Below, one piece after another: positions 45,739 to 55,582 of a stretch of DNA of 64,000 bases. Positions within the stretch are counted from its first letter, which is position 1, and the number at the start of each line of letters is the position of its first letter. The translations under genes and the position numbers were made by a program. Source of the DNA: Aggregatibacter aphrophilus ATCC 33389 (GTDB lineage: Bacteria; Pseudomonadota; Gammaproteobacteria; Enterobacterales; Pasteurellaceae); assembly GCF_900636915.1 (NCBI RefSeq), contig NZ_LR134327.1, forward strand, positions 806,001-870,000, in the 5' to 3' direction. Below the pieces are notes generated by a model. That model did not search any database. It saw only the letters and a program-made list of their open reading frames with translations, and was not told the DNA's origin.

Positions 45739-46476
45739 TTAATCTTCCTGATGATTTACTAAGGTTTCAATTTGCACGATTTCCGCCACATCCACACTCT
45801 CCGCTTTAATCCGCCATTTCACATTCAAGTCATACAACGAAATACCGTAAAGGCGGTCGGTGATTTTGCCTTGTTGGTAGGCTGGGCGGGGATCTTGTTG
45901 GATAACTTCAATAATAAAACGTTGTAAGTGCGGTCGATTTTTGCTGTGTTTTTTGACCGTACTTTCTGCTTCTGCAGTAAATTCTACGCGTAGCAACGGT
46001 TTCGGCTCGCTTTGGGCGAAACCGGAAATTGCGTTAGGTTCACTGTCCGCGTAGGCAAGATAAGGTTTAATATCAAGAATCGGTGTGCCGTCCACTAAAT
46101 CTACGGCGCCGAGATGTAACAACACCTTGCCGTTTTTACATTCCACGTGGCGCAATTCCACTTTGGATAAACCAATAGGATTGGGGCGATGTGTAGAGCG
46201 CGAGGCAAACACCCCAACCCGTTGATTGCCGCCTAAGCGTGGCGGGCGCACGGTAGGATGCCATTTGCCTTGCGGGATTTGGTCAAATTGAAAAATCAGC
46301 CAAAGGTGGCTGAATTGCTCTAAACCACGGACGGCCTCGGCTTGGTTATAGGGCGGCAACAATTCAACAATGCCGGTGCCATCCTGGACCAAATTGGGTT
46401 GACGCGGTATCGAAAATTTTTCTTTGTAAGGCGTGTGAATCACAGCAACGGGCTGCAATGTGAGAGAACCGGACAT
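45739..46476 (-). CDS. trmO: TrmO (TsaA), tRNA t6A37 N6-methyltransferase
   Basis: 245 residues from ATG 46476 ([20 protein letters not shown]) with AAGGAAAAT upstream; the frame runs 39 codons further but that stretch is unlike the family. Motifs: [51 protein letters not shown] and [22 protein letters not shown]-dependent enzyme that methylates t6A at position 37 of tRNA-Thr. Divergent from menA. Confidence 0.93.
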   Translation of the reverse strand: MSGSLTLQPVAVIHTPYKEKFSIPRQPNLVQDGTGIVELLPPYNQAEAVRGLEQFSHLWLIFQFDQIPQGKWHPTVRPPRLGGNQRVGVFASRSTHRPNPIGLSKVELRHVECKNGKVLLHLGAVDLVDGTPILDIKPYLAYADSEPNAISGFAQSEPKPLLRVEFTAEAESTVKKHSKNRPHLQRFIIEVIQQDPRPAYQQGKITDRLYGISLYDLNVKWRIKAESVDVAEIVQIETLVNHQED

Positions 46477-46585
46477 ATTTTCCTTAAAACAGTTAAAATC
46501 TGCAGAATAACCTTGTAGAATAGCGCCTATTTTAGCTAAAAGTGCGGTGAAAAATCGCTTTTTTTTCGTTATTCGCGTGGAAATT

Positions 46586-47491
46586 ATGACCAAAAATACA
46601 ATAAAAATGTGGATTGAGACGGCACGGCCGAAAACCTTGCCTTTGGCGTTGGCGACGATTCTAACAGGATCGGCGTTGGCTTACCGGACGGGACATTTCC
46701 ATTGGGGCATCACAATATTGTGTTTATTAACCACGTTATTTCTGCAAGTCCTCTCCAACTTCGCCAATGATTACGGTGATCATCAAAAAGGCTCCGACAC
46801 GGCAGAACGTATCGGACCGCTACGCGGCATTCAACAAGGTGCTATTTCTGCTACACAGTTGAAAAAAGGGCTTTATGTCATGATTGCCTTGAGTTTCCTT
46901 TGCGGCGCATTATTGATCGGCATTGCCTACCAAAATGTGAGTGACTTAATCGCCTTCTCGCTTCTCGGCGTGTTAGCTATTGTTGCCGCCATCACCTATA
47001 CCGTGGGCAACAAACCTTATGGTTATTTAGGTTTAGGCGATATTTCCGTGTTGATTTTCTTCGGGTTATTGGGCATCGGCGGAACCTATTATCTGCAAGT
47101 GCATGATTTCTCCGCTGTCATTTTACTTCCTGCCATTGCGAGCGGTTTACTCGCTACAGCCGTATTAAATATCAATAACTTGCGTGATATTGAACAAGAT
47201 CGCAAAGCAGGCAAAAACACCCTTACAGTGCGCCTAGGCCCGCATAACGGGCGGATTTATCATTGTATTTTACTTGCTGTTGCAGCATTGTTTTATTTGC
47301 TCTTTGCCTTGTTCAACTTACACCATCTGCCTGGCTTTATTTTTCTGTTAACTTATCCGCTTCTGCTTAAACATGCCCTGTTTGTGTATTCTCACAAAGA
47401 GCCAACTGCGCTACGCCCAATGTTAGCGCAAATGTCGTTGATTGCGTTATTTACCAATGCGTTATTTAGTTTAGGCTTGCTTATCGGTTAA
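46586..47491 (+). CDS. menA: MenA, 1,4-dihydroxy-2-naphthoate prenyltransferase
   Basis: 301 residues from ATG 46586 (upstream part of the frame lies in the trmO promoter region and carries a USS). UbiA family: eight or nine spans, the first Asp-rich motif [15 protein letters not shown] (near 67-81) and a second, [16 protein letters not shown] (near 192). Attaches the polyprenyl tail in menaquinone synthesis, the main quinone in anaerobic respiration of this family. Confidence 0.95.
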   Translation: MTKNTIKMWIETARPKTLPLALATILTGSALAYRTGHFHWGITILCLLTTLFLQVLSNFANDYGDHQKGSDTAERIGPLRGIQQGAISATQLKKGLYVMIALSFLCGALLIGIAYQNVSDLIAFSLLGVLAIVAAITYTVGNKPYGYLGLGDISVLIFFGLLGIGGTYYLQVHDFSAVILLPAIASGLLATAVLNINNLRDIEQDRKAGKNTLTVRLGPHNGRIYHCILLAVAALFYLLFALFNLHHLPGFIFLLTYPLLLKHALFVYSHKEPTALRPMLAQMSLIALFTNALFSLGLLIG

Positions 47492-47506
47492 CGATCGGAC
47501 TATACT
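47477..47506 (+). promoter_or_regulatory. Candidate rraA promoter inside the end of menA
   Basis: TTGCTT (47477-47482), 18 bp, TATACT (47501-47506), about 30 bp upstream of the rraA start. Confidence 0.4.
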
Positions 47507-47542
47507 AGCCCGCAGTATTCATCTTAAAAAATAGGGTCTTTT

Positions 47543-48043
47543 ATGTACATTGATACTTCAGAACTTTGCGATATTTACCTTGATCAAGTGGATGTTGTTG
47601 AACCCATTTTCTCCAGTTTTGGCGGACTAAGTTCGTTCCACGGCAAAATCACTACTGTGAAATGCTTTGAGAATAACGGATTAATCGCCGATCTGTTGGA
47701 AGAAAACGGTGAAGGTCGAGTGTTATTGGTTGATGGCGGTGGTGCTGTACGCCGTGCATTGATTGATGCGGAATTGGCACAATTGGCCGCCGATAATAAC
47801 TGGGAAGGGATTATCGTTTATGGTGCAGTGCGTCAAATTCAGCAATTGGAAAATATCGATATCGGCATTCAAGCCCTCGCACCGATTCCGGTAGGCGCAG
47901 ACGAAGGCAACCACGGTGAAACGGACGTCCCGGTGAATTTTGGTGGCGTAACGTTCTTCCCTGAAGATTATGTTTATGCGGATTTAACCGGCATTATTCT
48001 CTCGCAAGAGCCGTTAGATTTAGATGAACCGGAACAAGAATAA
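47543..48043 (+). CDS. rraA: RraA, regulator of RNase E activity
   Basis: 166 residues, within the RraA norm. Motifs: [39 protein letters not shown] and the central [14 protein letters not shown]. It binds the RNase E C-terminal region and inhibits mRNA decay. Downstream of menA as in E. coli. Confidence 0.95.
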   Translation: MYIDTSELCDIYLDQVDVVEPIFSSFGGLSSFHGKITTVKCFENNGLIADLLEENGEGRVLLVDGGGAVRRALIDAELAQLAADNNWEGIIVYGAVRQIQQLENIDIGIQALAPIPVGADEGNHGETDVPVNFGGVTFFPEDYVYADLTGIILSQEPLDLDEPEQE

Positions 48044-48067
48044 ACGCCTGTAAAAAGAGATTCCAAC

Positions 48068-48110
48068 AAAGTGCGGTCGAAATTTTTATCATTTCAACCG
48101 CACTTTTTTT
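48068..48110 (+). terminator. Inverted-USS terminator after rraA
   Basis: AAAGTGCGGTCGAAAT, loop, ATTTCAACCGCACTTT then a T run: near-perfect 16-bp stem 24 bp after the rraA stop. Confidence 0.85.
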
Positions 48111-48140
48111 GCGCGACTTCACAAATCCGTAAAAAAAGCA

Positions 48141-48201
48141 TTGCTTTTTATCAATGCAATGATAATTTTCTAACATATTGTTTACATAATTAGACAATAT
48201 G
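48141..48201. promoter_or_regulatory. Operator-like repeats upstream of the SLC13 transporter gene
   Basis: Two elements: TTGCTTTTTATCAA (48141-48154), one mismatch from the FNR consensus TTGAT-N4-ATCAA; and CATATTGT-N12-ACAATATG (48174-48201), a perfect 8-bp-arm inverted repeat ending 34 bp before the ATG. The second would overlap the promoter or start of transcription. The regulator for the second is unknown; FNR for the first is inferred. Confidence 0.5.
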
Positions 48202-48234
48202 TCGATCTTCTATTTTATTTAAAAGGACAAAATC

Positions 48235-49623
48235 ATGAGCAACACAACCCTAAATAAAAATGGGATCAATAAAAGCGTGATTATCTTAATTTCTGCGGTT
48301 ATTCTATTTTTTGTTTTACTTTATACATTGCCTTTCGATCGGAATGCCAATAGCGGCTTGGCATTATTAGCGTTAATTGCTGTATTATGGCTAACTGAAG
48401 CATTACACGTTACCATCACTGCCTTAATGGTGCCGTTATTGGCGATTTTCCTAGGTTTGGTAAACACCAGCACAGCGCTCGCCACCTTTGCCGACCCGAA
48501 CATTTTCCTTTTCTTCGGCGGTTTCGCACTTGCCACTGCCTTACATATTCAGCAATTAGATAAAATGATTGCGAATAAAATCATGGCATTAGCAAAAGGA
48601 AAGTTATCTGTTGCCATCATGTATTTATTCTCGGTCACGGCGTTTTTATCCATGTGGGTCAGCAACACCGCCACTGCAGCCATGATGTTGCCTCTCGCTA
48701 TGGGTGTATTAAGTCTAGATCGCAACACAGAACATAACACCTATGTTTTTGTACTCTTAGGGATTGCCTACAGCGCCAGCATCGGCGGTATGGGAACCTT
48801 GGTCGGTAGCCCACCAAATAACATCGTTGCAACACAATTACACCTTACCTTTGCCGACTGGTTATGGTATGGCTTGCCGATTATGTTAATCCTTATGCCA
48901 TTAATGATCGGTACACTTTACATTGTGTTCAAACCGAAGTTAAACATGCGTTTTGAACAAGAATTTGAAAAAGTGGAAATGAACAAATCCCGCTGGATCA
49001 CATTAGGTATCTTCGTATTCATCGCCTTAAGCTGGGTATTTAGTAGCCAAATGAATCCGATACTTTCCGGTCTACTCGGTCTCACCGGTAAAATCGGTAG
49101 TTTCGATAGCGTTATCGCATTAGCGGCAGCGGTCATTATTTGTATCACCGGTGTAGCCAACTGGAAACAAATTCAAGACAACACAGACTGGGGCGTATTA
49201 ATGCTGTTCGGTGGTGGTTTAACCTTAAGTGCGGTATTAAAAAATTCCGGTGCCAGCAAAATCTTAGCCGACGGCATCGTATTTTTAATTGAAGGAGGCC
49301 ACTTCTATCTCATTGGCTTATTGGTTGCCGCTTTCATAATTTTCTTAACAGAATTTACATCCAATATCGCCAGTGCAGCCTTATTAGTGCCTATCTTTAT
49401 TTCCATCGCACAATCTTTAGGTATGCCGGAAATCGGTCTCGCCTTGATCATCGGCTTAGGCGCCTCTTGTGCCTTCATGTTACCGGTCGCCACCCCGCCG
49501 AATGCTATTGTTTTCGGCACCGGTGAAGTGAAACAAAGCGAAATGGTACGCGTTGGATTTATATTGAATATCATCTGCGTTCTCGTTATTGCAACCATTG
49601 GTTATTTTTTCTGGTTGAACTAG
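48235..49623 (+). CDS. SLC13/DASS-family carboxylate:Na+ symporter
   Basis: 462 residues, same length as the well-known VcINDY. About 11-12 membrane segments with the two repeat motifs WVSNTATAAMMLPLAMG (SNT, near 140) and FTSNIASAALLVPIF (SNI, near 382), and the MLPVATPPNAIVFGTG region. Imports di- or tricarboxylates (or sulfate) with sodium; the substrate is not resolvable. The second Ser-Asn-Thr is Ser-Asn-Ile, a variant of the substrate/Na+ site. Good ribosome-binding site (AAAAGGAC). Confidence 0.9.
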   Translation: MSNTTLNKNGINKSVIILISAVILFFVLLYTLPFDRNANSGLALLALIAVLWLTEALHVTITALMVPLLAIFLGLVNTSTALATFADPNIFLFFGGFALATALHIQQLDKMIANKIMALAKGKLSVAIMYLFSVTAFLSMWVSNTATAAMMLPLAMGVLSLDRNTEHNTYVFVLLGIAYSASIGGMGTLVGSPPNNIVATQLHLTFADWLWYGLPIMLILMPLMIGTLYIVFKPKLNMRFEQEFEKVEMNKSRWITLGIFVFIALSWVFSSQMNPILSGLLGLTGKIGSFDSVIALAAAVIICITGVANWKQIQDNTDWGVLMLFGGGLTLSAVLKNSGASKILADGIVFLIEGGHFYLIGLLVAAFIIFLTEFTSNIASAALLVPIFISIAQSLGMPEIGLALIIGLGASCAFMLPVATPPNAIVFGTGEVKQSEMVRVGFILNIICVLVIATIGYFFWLN

Positions 49624-49653
49624 CAGCATCGACTCAATATAGGACAAATAATG

Positions 49654-49690
49654 TAATAAAGGCACAGATTTCTAATCTGTGCCTTTATTA
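49654..49690. terminator. Bidirectional terminator
   Basis: TAATAAAGGCACAGATT, TCT, AATCTGTGCCTTTATTA: a perfect 17-bp stem with A/T flanks between the convergent SLC13 gene and the yfcZ-type gene. Confidence 0.9.
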
Positions 49691-49691
49691 A

Positions 49692-49982
49692 TTAACGAGT
49701 GGAAAGTTGGAAAATCATGGATTCTGCTTGGCAACTAAACTCAAATTGTGCTTTCAATTTATAGCCATTTTCTACCGCACTTATGTCACTGGTAATATGG
49801 CAAGGATCACTTTCTGCCGCTTTGGCTTTCTCTGTTAAATAGTTTAGCGCCTCTTTGGCTAATTCTTCCGTAGCGTAAACTTGTTCAAAATCAATGGTGC
49901 AATCAGAACCATCAATCACGGTTCCCACATCTACACAGCAACACACTTTGGCTTCTTCTGCTTGGCATTTTAAGCTACTCAT
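49692..49982 (-). CDS. YfcZ/YiiS-family (DUF406) protein
   Basis: 96 residues, an acidic small cytoplasmic protein beginning MSSLKCQAEEAKVCCCVDVG with a CCC run and GTVIDGSDCTIDF. This fits the DUF406 (YfcZ/YiiS) family of unknown function. In E. coli yfcZ lies next to fadL, as here, which supports the call. Divergent from fadL. Confidence 0.8.
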   Translation of the reverse strand: MSSLKCQAEEAKVCCCVDVGTVIDGSDCTIDFEQVYATEELAKEALNYLTEKAKAAESDPCHITSDISAVENGYKLKAQFEFSCQAESMIFQLSTR

Positions 49983-50002
49983 ATTTTCTCCTTTATAAAA
50001 TC

Positions 50003-50019
50003 AGTTGAAGCTTTCAACT
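50003..50019. promoter_or_regulatory. Palindrome between yfcZ-type gene and fadL
   Basis: AGTTGAA-GCT-TTCAACT, perfect 7-bp arms, 21 bp upstream of the yfcZ-type start. It may be an operator or the 5' hairpin of the minus-strand transcript. FadR or another regulator was not identified. Confidence 0.4.
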
Positions 50020-50180
50020 ATTTTAACATTATTAAAATTTAATACAAAATTTGACCGCACTTTTCTTGTGTTACTGGTCTGAACACTTTAGTAAAAACAA
50101 AAAGAACATTGCTCCTTGGTAGTCTGTTTTTTAGAATGGTTCGCTTTCCTAAGAAACAGCAACCAATTAAAGGTAATAGA

Positions 50181-51614
50181 ATGAAAACTAACAAATTTAC
50201 AAATACATTTATTTCTACTCTTCTCCTTGGTGCAGCTAGCGGTGCATCCGCTGCAGCATTCCAATTGGCAGAAGTGTCCACTTCAGGCTTAGGCCGTGCC
50301 TATGCCGGTGAAGCTGCTATGGCAGGCAACGCTTCTGTTGTCGCGACTAACCCGGCATTAATGAGCCTCTTTAAGCAAAACGAATTCTCTGCCGGTGGCA
50401 TTTATGTAGATTCTAGAATTCATATGAGTGGCCCAGTAAAGGCCTCTACGGCAAGCGGGCTAACCCTCGCAACCGGAAACGCAAATGCGCCTAGCGTTGT
50501 TCCTGGTGCATTTATTCCAAACATGTATTTTGTCTCTCCTATCAATGACAAATTTGCTTTAGGTGCGGGAATGAATGTTAACTTTGGTTTAAAAAGTGAA
50601 TACTCACGTGACTATGATGCTGGTATTTTCGGTGGTATAACCGATTTAACGACAATCAATTTAAACCTAAGTGGTTCATACAAAATTACCGACAACTTAA
50701 CTGCCGGTTTAGGAATTAATAGTGTATACGCAAAGGCAGAACTTGATCGTACTCCAGGGATTGCGATTACCGGTGTAAAAAATATGCTTGCGAAAATGGG
50801 CGAAAACAATGTAAAAAGTCTATTAAGCGCGAGAATCAGAGCGCAAAACCCAAATGTTCCACAAGCAGTAGCCGATGCTTTAGCACAAAAAACGATTAAT
50901 AATTTAAAAAATTTAGATAAAAATGATTCCCTTGTTCATTTAAAAGATAATGCTTGGGGATTTGGTTGGAATGCCGGTTTTGTATATGAATTTAACCAAG
51001 ATAATCGTTTTGGTTTGGCCTATCATTCCAAAATCGATATTGACTTCACCGACCGCAATGCACTTAGCTTACAACAACATCAGGGTGTATTAACCCCTTA
51101 TATCAGCGAAGGTAGCCTAACCTTAAAATTACCAGCTTACTGGGAGTTCTCCGGTTTCCATCAATTAACTGATCTTTGGGCTGTTCATTATAGCTATAAA
51201 TATACGGAATGGAGCCGCTTCAAAGAATTACGTGGCACATACCAAGATGGTTCAGGTTATGAAGCTTTTGTGAAAAAAGAAGAATACAAAAACAATTCTC
51301 GCTTTGCTATCGGTACAACCTACAATATCAATGATGCATTAACTTTACGTGCAGGTTTGGCTTACGATAAAGCTGCAAGCAAAGCATATTTATCTGCATC
51401 AATCCCGGATACCGACCGTATGTGGTATAGCTTAGGTGCAACCTATAAATTTACACCGGATTTATCTGTTGATGTTGGTTTCTCCCATCTACGTGGCAAG
51501 AAAAAACACTTTGTTGAAACGCAACGCATTAAAGGTTTGCTTGTTGTAGAAGCGGATTACGCTACAAAAGCCTCCGCAAATCTCTATGGTTTAAACCTAA
51601 ATTATCGTTTCTAA
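50181..51614 (+). CDS. fadL: FadL/OmpP1-family outer-membrane fatty-acid channel
   Basis: 477 residues from ATG 50181 (AGGTAATAGA upstream). Signal peptide MKTNKFTNTFISTLLLGAA...ASA, mature start AAFQLAEVSTSGLGRAYAGE with the FadL NPA-type motif NPALMSLF near residue 57. The rest is a 14-strand beta-barrel pattern ending LYGLNLNYRF with terminal Phe. FadL proteins let long-chain fatty acids cross the outer membrane; the Haemophilus homologue is known as OMP P1. Confidence 0.93.
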   Translation: MKTNKFTNTFISTLLLGAASGASAAAFQLAEVSTSGLGRAYAGEAAMAGNASVVATNPALMSLFKQNEFSAGGIYVDSRIHMSGPVKASTASGLTLATGNANAPSVVPGAFIPNMYFVSPINDKFALGAGMNVNFGLKSEYSRDYDAGIFGGITDLTTINLNLSGSYKITDNLTAGLGINSVYAKAELDRTPGIAITGVKNMLAKMGENNVKSLLSARIRAQNPNVPQAVADALAQKTINNLKNLDKNDSLVHLKDNAWGFGWNAGFVYEFNQDNRFGLAYHSKIDIDFTDRNALSLQQHQGVLTPYISEGSLTLKLPAYWEFSGFHQLTDLWAVHYSYKYTEWSRFKELRGTYQDGSGYEAFVKKEEYKNNSRFAIGTTYNINDALTLRAGLAYDKAASKAYLSASIPDTDRMWYSLGATYKFTPDLSVDVGFSHLRGKKKHFVETQRIKGLLVVEADYATKASANLYGLNLNYRF

Positions 51615-51638
51615 TTTAAACGAAAATTGAACATCATA

Positions 51639-51671
51639 AGCGCGTCGGATAAAATCGAACGCGCTTTTTTT
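51639..51671 (+). terminator. fadL terminator
   Basis: AGCGCGT, 13-nt loop, ACGCGCT then a seven-T run, 25 bp after the fadL stop. Confidence 0.88.
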
Positions 51672-51692
51672 GTAATAAAATGAGGCAGTGTA

Positions 51693-52232
51693 ATGACTGA
51701 TATTTTTTACTCATACTATCAATCCCCCATCGGCAAGCTATTAATGCTGGCGGAAAATGATACGCTCACCAATTTAGACTTAGAATTAGAACAAACCGCA
51801 CCGAATCCGAAATGGATTGAAAATAATGCGTTACCGTTATTCATCCAAGTAAAACAAGCCTTAGATCGTTATTTTAACGGTGAAAAAGAAACCTTTTCTA
51901 CTATCCCATTAGCGCCTAAAGGCACTGATTTTCAACAACGTATTTGGCAGGCCTTATGTAAAATTACTTACGGACAAACGGCCAGTTATAGCGGCTTAGC
52001 AGAGTTAATTAACAACCCGAAAGCAGTACGTGCCGTAGGTGGTGCTGTGGGAAGTAATCCGATTAGTATCATTATCCCTTGTCATCGTGTCTTAGGCAAA
52101 AGTTGTGCCATTACAGGTTTTGGTGGCGGTCTACCAGCCAAGCGTTATTTACTCAATTTGGAAGGAATTCCTTTTGTTGATAAAGGCGTGGAATACGTTA
52201 AACAAAAATTACTGAAAAAATACCGCACTTAA
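51693..52232 (+). CDS. ogt: Ogt, methylated-DNA--protein-cysteine methyltransferase
   Basis: 179 residues: N-terminal ribonuclease-like domain, then the DNA-binding methyltransferase domain with LCKITYGQTASYSGLAELI and the active Cys in IIPCHRVLGKS (near residue 129-139). Suicide repair of O6-alkylguanine. TAA is immediately followed by the mutH ATG (TAAATG), so both repair genes are coupled. Confidence 0.93.
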   Translation: MTDIFYSYYQSPIGKLLMLAENDTLTNLDLELEQTAPNPKWIENNALPLFIQVKQALDRYFNGEKETFSTIPLAPKGTDFQQRIWQALCKITYGQTASYSGLAELINNPKAVRAVGGAVGSNPISIIIPCHRVLGKSCAITGFGGGLPAKRYLLNLEGIPFVDKGVEYVKQKLLKKYRT

Positions 52233-52898
52233 ATGATCCAAACCGAACAACAGTTATTAGCCCGTGCACAATCTATTGCCGGTATGACCTTTGGCGAATT
52301 AGCGCAACAATTACAGATCCCCGTTCCACCAAATTTAAAGCGAGATAAAGGCTGGGTAGGGATTCTCATTGAAATGGCTCTTGGTGCGACTGCCGGCAGC
52401 AAAGCCGAACAGGATTTTGAGCATTTAGGCATTGAATTAAAAACCATCCCGATTAATGCACAAGGTTTTCCATTAGAGACCACGTTCGTCAGCCTCGCAC
52501 CGTTAATCCAAAATAGTGGTGTGAATTGGCAAAACTCACATGTAAGACACAAATTATCTAAAGTGTTATGGATCCCGATTGAAGGAGAGCGACACATTCC
52601 TTTGGCCGAACGACACATAGGCGCACCGATTTTATGGCAACCTAGTCCCCATCAAGAAGCACGTTTACGGCAAGATTGGGAAGAATTAATGGATTACATC
52701 GTGTTAGGCAAATTAGATCAGATCACTGCTCGTTTAGGTGATGTATTGCAACTCCGTCCCAAAGGCGCTAATAGTAAAGCCTTAACTAAAGGCATTGGCA
52801 AAAACGGGGAGATTATCGATACACTCCCACTTGGGTTTTACTTGCGCAAAGCATTCACCCACGAAATTTTACAGCAATTTATTCAACAAACGATTTAG
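52233..52898 (+). CDS. mutH: MutH, mismatch-repair GATC endonuclease
   Basis: 221 residues. Conserved MutH elements [19 protein letters not shown] (about 38-56), the catalytic [14 protein letters not shown] (Asp/Glu/Lys metal site) and [11 protein letters not shown]. MutH nicks the unmethylated strand at hemimethylated GATC in the MutS/L/H pathway. Followed by a YgdQ/TerC-type gene as in E. coli. Confidence 0.95.
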   Translation: MIQTEQQLLARAQSIAGMTFGELAQQLQIPVPPNLKRDKGWVGILIEMALGATAGSKAEQDFEHLGIELKTIPINAQGFPLETTFVSLAPLIQNSGVNWQNSHVRHKLSKVLWIPIEGERHIPLAERHIGAPILWQPSPHQEARLRQDWEELMDYIVLGKLDQITARLGDVLQLRPKGANSKALTKGIGKNGEIIDTLPLGFYLRKAFTHEILQQFIQQTI

Positions 52899-52961
52899 CA
52901 CTTTTCATTTTCTTCACAAAGCTATATGATCGCGCCCCTATTATTCTCTTAAGGAAAGTAT

Positions 52962-53690
52962 ATGTTGGAATGGCTGAGCAACCCAGAATCATTGGTTGCA
53001 CTTTTAACCCTAACTGCACTGGAAATTGTTCTGGGCATTGATAACATTATTTTAATCAGCATTTTAGTTGCCCGTTTACCGGAAAAACAACGCCAACCGG
53101 GGCGAATTATCGGTTTATCCCTTGCAATGGGAACCCGAATTTTACTCCTTCTTACTCTATCCTGGATGATGCGTCTTACCGAGCCATTATTCTCGCTTTT
53201 TGACAAAGGTTTCTCAGGGCGTGATTTAATCTTATTTTTCGGAGGATTATTCCTTATTATTAAAAGCACCGGCGAACTACGTGAGGCAATTCAAGCCCGC
53301 CATGAAGAACACGAAGAACACAACACCAAGAAAAACGTCAGTTTCTTTGCTGTATTAATTCAAATAGCCTTGCTGGATATTGTGTTTTCCCTTGACTCCG
53401 TTATTACTGCCGTAGGTATGGTAAACCAAGTCCCGGTAATGGTTGCCGCAATCGTTATTGCCGTTGGTATGATGATGTTTGCCGCCAAGCCCATTGGCGA
53501 TTTTGTGGAAAATTACCCAACTTTTAAAGTATTAGCACTGGCGTTCTTAATTTTAATCGGTGTGGCATTAATCGTCGAAAGTCTCGGTATCCATGTGCCG
53601 AAAGCCTACATTTATTTCGCAATGGGTTTCTCCGTATTTGTGGAAGCACTCAATACAAAAATGCGAAAAAATTTAGCTAAACAACACTAA
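52962..53690 (+). CDS. TerC-family membrane protein (YgdQ type)
   Basis: 242 residues, seven hydrophobic segments with the TerC motifs EIVLGIDNIILISIL (about 22-36) and DIVFSLDSVITAVGM (near 145-159), each with the Asp that may bind a metal ion. Related proteins (TerC/Alx/YgdQ) move or sense Mn2+ in the inner membrane; which one applies is unresolved. Follows mutH. Confidence 0.85.
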   Translation: MLEWLSNPESLVALLTLTALEIVLGIDNIILISILVARLPEKQRQPGRIIGLSLAMGTRILLLLTLSWMMRLTEPLFSLFDKGFSGRDLILFFGGLFLIIKSTGELREAIQARHEEHEEHNTKKNVSFFAVLIQIALLDIVFSLDSVITAVGMVNQVPVMVAAIVIAVGMMMFAAKPIGDFVENYPTFKVLALAFLILIGVALIVESLGIHVPKAYIYFAMGFSVFVEALNTKMRKNLAKQH

Positions 53691-53702
53691 ATTAATCATG
53701 TA

Positions 53703-53745
53703 AAAGTGCGGTCAAAAATTCATTCATTTTTTTTGACCGCACTTT
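53703..53745. terminator. Inverted-USS terminator after the TerC-type gene
   Basis: AAAGTGCGGTCAAAAA, loop, TTTTTGACCGCACTTT: a 16-bp stem of two opposed USS copies, 12 bp after the stop. Confidence 0.85.
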
Positions 53746-53758
53746 CTAAGCAAAAAAT

Positions 53759-53790
53759 AAAGGCGGTATCAAACCGCCTTTTCTTTTTTC
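53759..53790. terminator. Second terminator facing glnA
   Basis: AAAGGCGGT, ATCAA, ACCGCCTTT then T-rich. It lies just after glnA on the minus strand; with the preceding USS stem it separates two convergent genes. Confidence 0.85.
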
Positions 53791-53796
53791 ATTTAA

Positions 53797-55206
53797 TTAG
53801 TAATACATTTCAAATTCTACCGGATGTGGTGTCATATTCAAACGTTCAACTTCTTTACGTTTAATGCCGATAAAGGCGTGAATGAAATCTTTCGTGAAAA
53901 CATTACCTTGGGTTAAGAATTCAAAATCGTTTTCCAGTGCGTTCAATGCTTCTTCTAATGAACTTGCGACAGCAGGAATATCTTTTAATTCTTCTGGTGG
54001 CAAATCATAAAGATTTTTATCCATGGCATCACCCGGATGAATTCTATTCACCACGCCATCCAAGCCCGCCATTAACAGCGCAGCAAAAGCCAAATACGGG
54101 TTAGCCAACGGATCCGGGAAGCGAGCTTCCACACGAATGGCTTTCGGACTGGTCACGGCAGGAATACGAATCGACGCCGAACGGTTGCTTGCGGAATACG
54201 CCAATAACACCGGTGCTTCAAATCCCGGCACCAAACGTTTGTAAGAGTTGGTGCTTGGGTTAGTGAATGCATTTAAGGCTTTCGCATGTTTGATGATGCC
54301 GCCGATGTAATAAAGTGCAGTTTCGGAAAGGCCCGCATATTTATCCCCTTGGAAAATATTTTTGCCGTCTTTGTTCAAGGACATATTACAGTGCATACCC
54401 GAACCGTTATCACCGGTAATCGGTTTCGGCATGAAACAGGCCGTTTTGCCGTGCTCATACGCCACATTATGTACGATGTATTTATAAATTTGTGTTTCAT
54501 CCGCTTTCAACGTTAAGGTGTTGAACTTGGTCGCAATTTCATTTTGACCGGCAGTTGCCACTTCGTGATGGTGCGCTTCAATTACCAAGCCCATTTCTTC
54601 CATTAACAAACACATTTCGGAACGAATATCATGTGCCGTATCATTTGGCGCCACCGCACAATAGCCACCTTTTTTCAGCGGACGATACGCATTGTTACCG
54701 TTCTCATAACGTTTGTTGGTGTTCCACGCCGCTTCAATGTCATCCACTTGGTAAGAATTGCCGTTCATTGACACATCAAAACGCACGTCATCAAAGAGGA
54801 AAAACTCCGGTTCCGGTCCGAAGAAGGCTTGATCCGCCACGCCGATAGAGCGCATATAATTTTCTGCACGAAGTGCGATAGAACGCGGGTCACGATCATA
54901 GCTTTGCATGGTGGTCGGTTCAAAAATACTACAACGCAAAGAAAGGGTTGGGATTTGTGCAAAAGGATCTACTACGGCAGTTTCGGCAATCGGCATTAAT
55001 AACATATCCGCCTTATTAATCGCCTTCCAGCCCTCAACAGATGAACCATCAAACATTTTGCCATCTTCAAACAAATCTTCATCAATTAGATTTACCGGCA
55101 AGGAAACACCGTGTTCTTTACCCTGAATATCGGTAAAACGGAGTAACACAAACTTGATGTCATTTTCTTCAATGAGCTTAAATACATTCGCAATCGCATT
55201 GGACAT
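53797..55206 (-). CDS. glnA: GlnA, type I glutamine synthetase
   Basis: 469 residues from ATG 55206 ([19 protein letters not shown]), GAGGA upstream; an upstream extension of the frame has no family support. GS-I beta-type features: [13 protein letters not shown] (near 50), [25 protein letters not shown] (ammonia/ATP-site region), [20 protein letters not shown], and the adenylylation tyrosine in [10 protein letters not shown] (near residue 396). Makes glutamine from glutamate and ammonia. Divergent from typA across a 376-bp AT-rich gap. Confidence 0.97.
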   Translation of the reverse strand: MSNAIANVFKLIEENDIKFVLLRFTDIQGKEHGVSLPVNLIDEDLFEDGKMFDGSSVEGWKAINKADMLLMPIAETAVVDPFAQIPTLSLRCSIFEPTTMQSYDRDPRSIALRAENYMRSIGVADQAFFGPEPEFFLFDDVRFDVSMNGNSYQVDDIEAAWNTNKRYENGNNAYRPLKKGGYCAVAPNDTAHDIRSEMCLLMEEMGLVIEAHHHEVATAGQNEIATKFNTLTLKADETQIYKYIVHNVAYEHGKTACFMPKPITGDNGSGMHCNMSLNKDGKNIFQGDKYAGLSETALYYIGGIIKHAKALNAFTNPSTNSYKRLVPGFEAPVLLAYSASNRSASIRIPAVTSPKAIRVEARFPDPLANPYLAFAALLMAGLDGVVNRIHPGDAMDKNLYDLPPEELKDIPAVASSLEEALNALENDFEFLTQGNVFTKDFIHAFIGIKRKEVERLNMTPHPVEFEMYY

Positions 55207-55582
55207 ATAAGTAAATCCTCTAAATAGACGTGAGTTAATAATGAAAAAAACGCATATAAAGTAACATATCATCCATGAAAACTCAATGAATTTTAAATAA
55301 AAACAAATAGGATAAATAAATAATTAAATAAAATTTAAATGTTTAATAAAATAAAAATATTAATATCAAAAAATAATTTCATTTATTAAATTTGGTTTAT
55401 TTAATGCAACAAATTTTTAATCCCTTCATAAAACAGGACTTTTTATTGTTCAAATTTTCTCCATTTATTCATGGCAGCCCCCAGTAAAAAGTTGTATAAT
55501 CTGCGCCCTTCGCATTTTTGGCGACAAAAGTGCGGTCAGAAAATCAAATATTTTATCATTAGCTTAGGCTTAAGAATTCTCA
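55207..55582. other. AT-rich divergent promoter region, glnA / typA
   Basis: 376 bp without a gene. Nearly pure A/T from about 55280 to 55420. Close to typA there is a good -10, TATAAT at 55495-55500, with no clear -35, then a USS at 55527-55537. No NtrC, GlnR or hairpin element was recognised on the glnA side. Confidence 0.55.

Noticed and set aside
55207..55582. Possible sigma-54/NtrC control of glnA
   Set aside because: No GG-N10-GC promoter or NtrC-like dyad was seen in the AT-rich gap.
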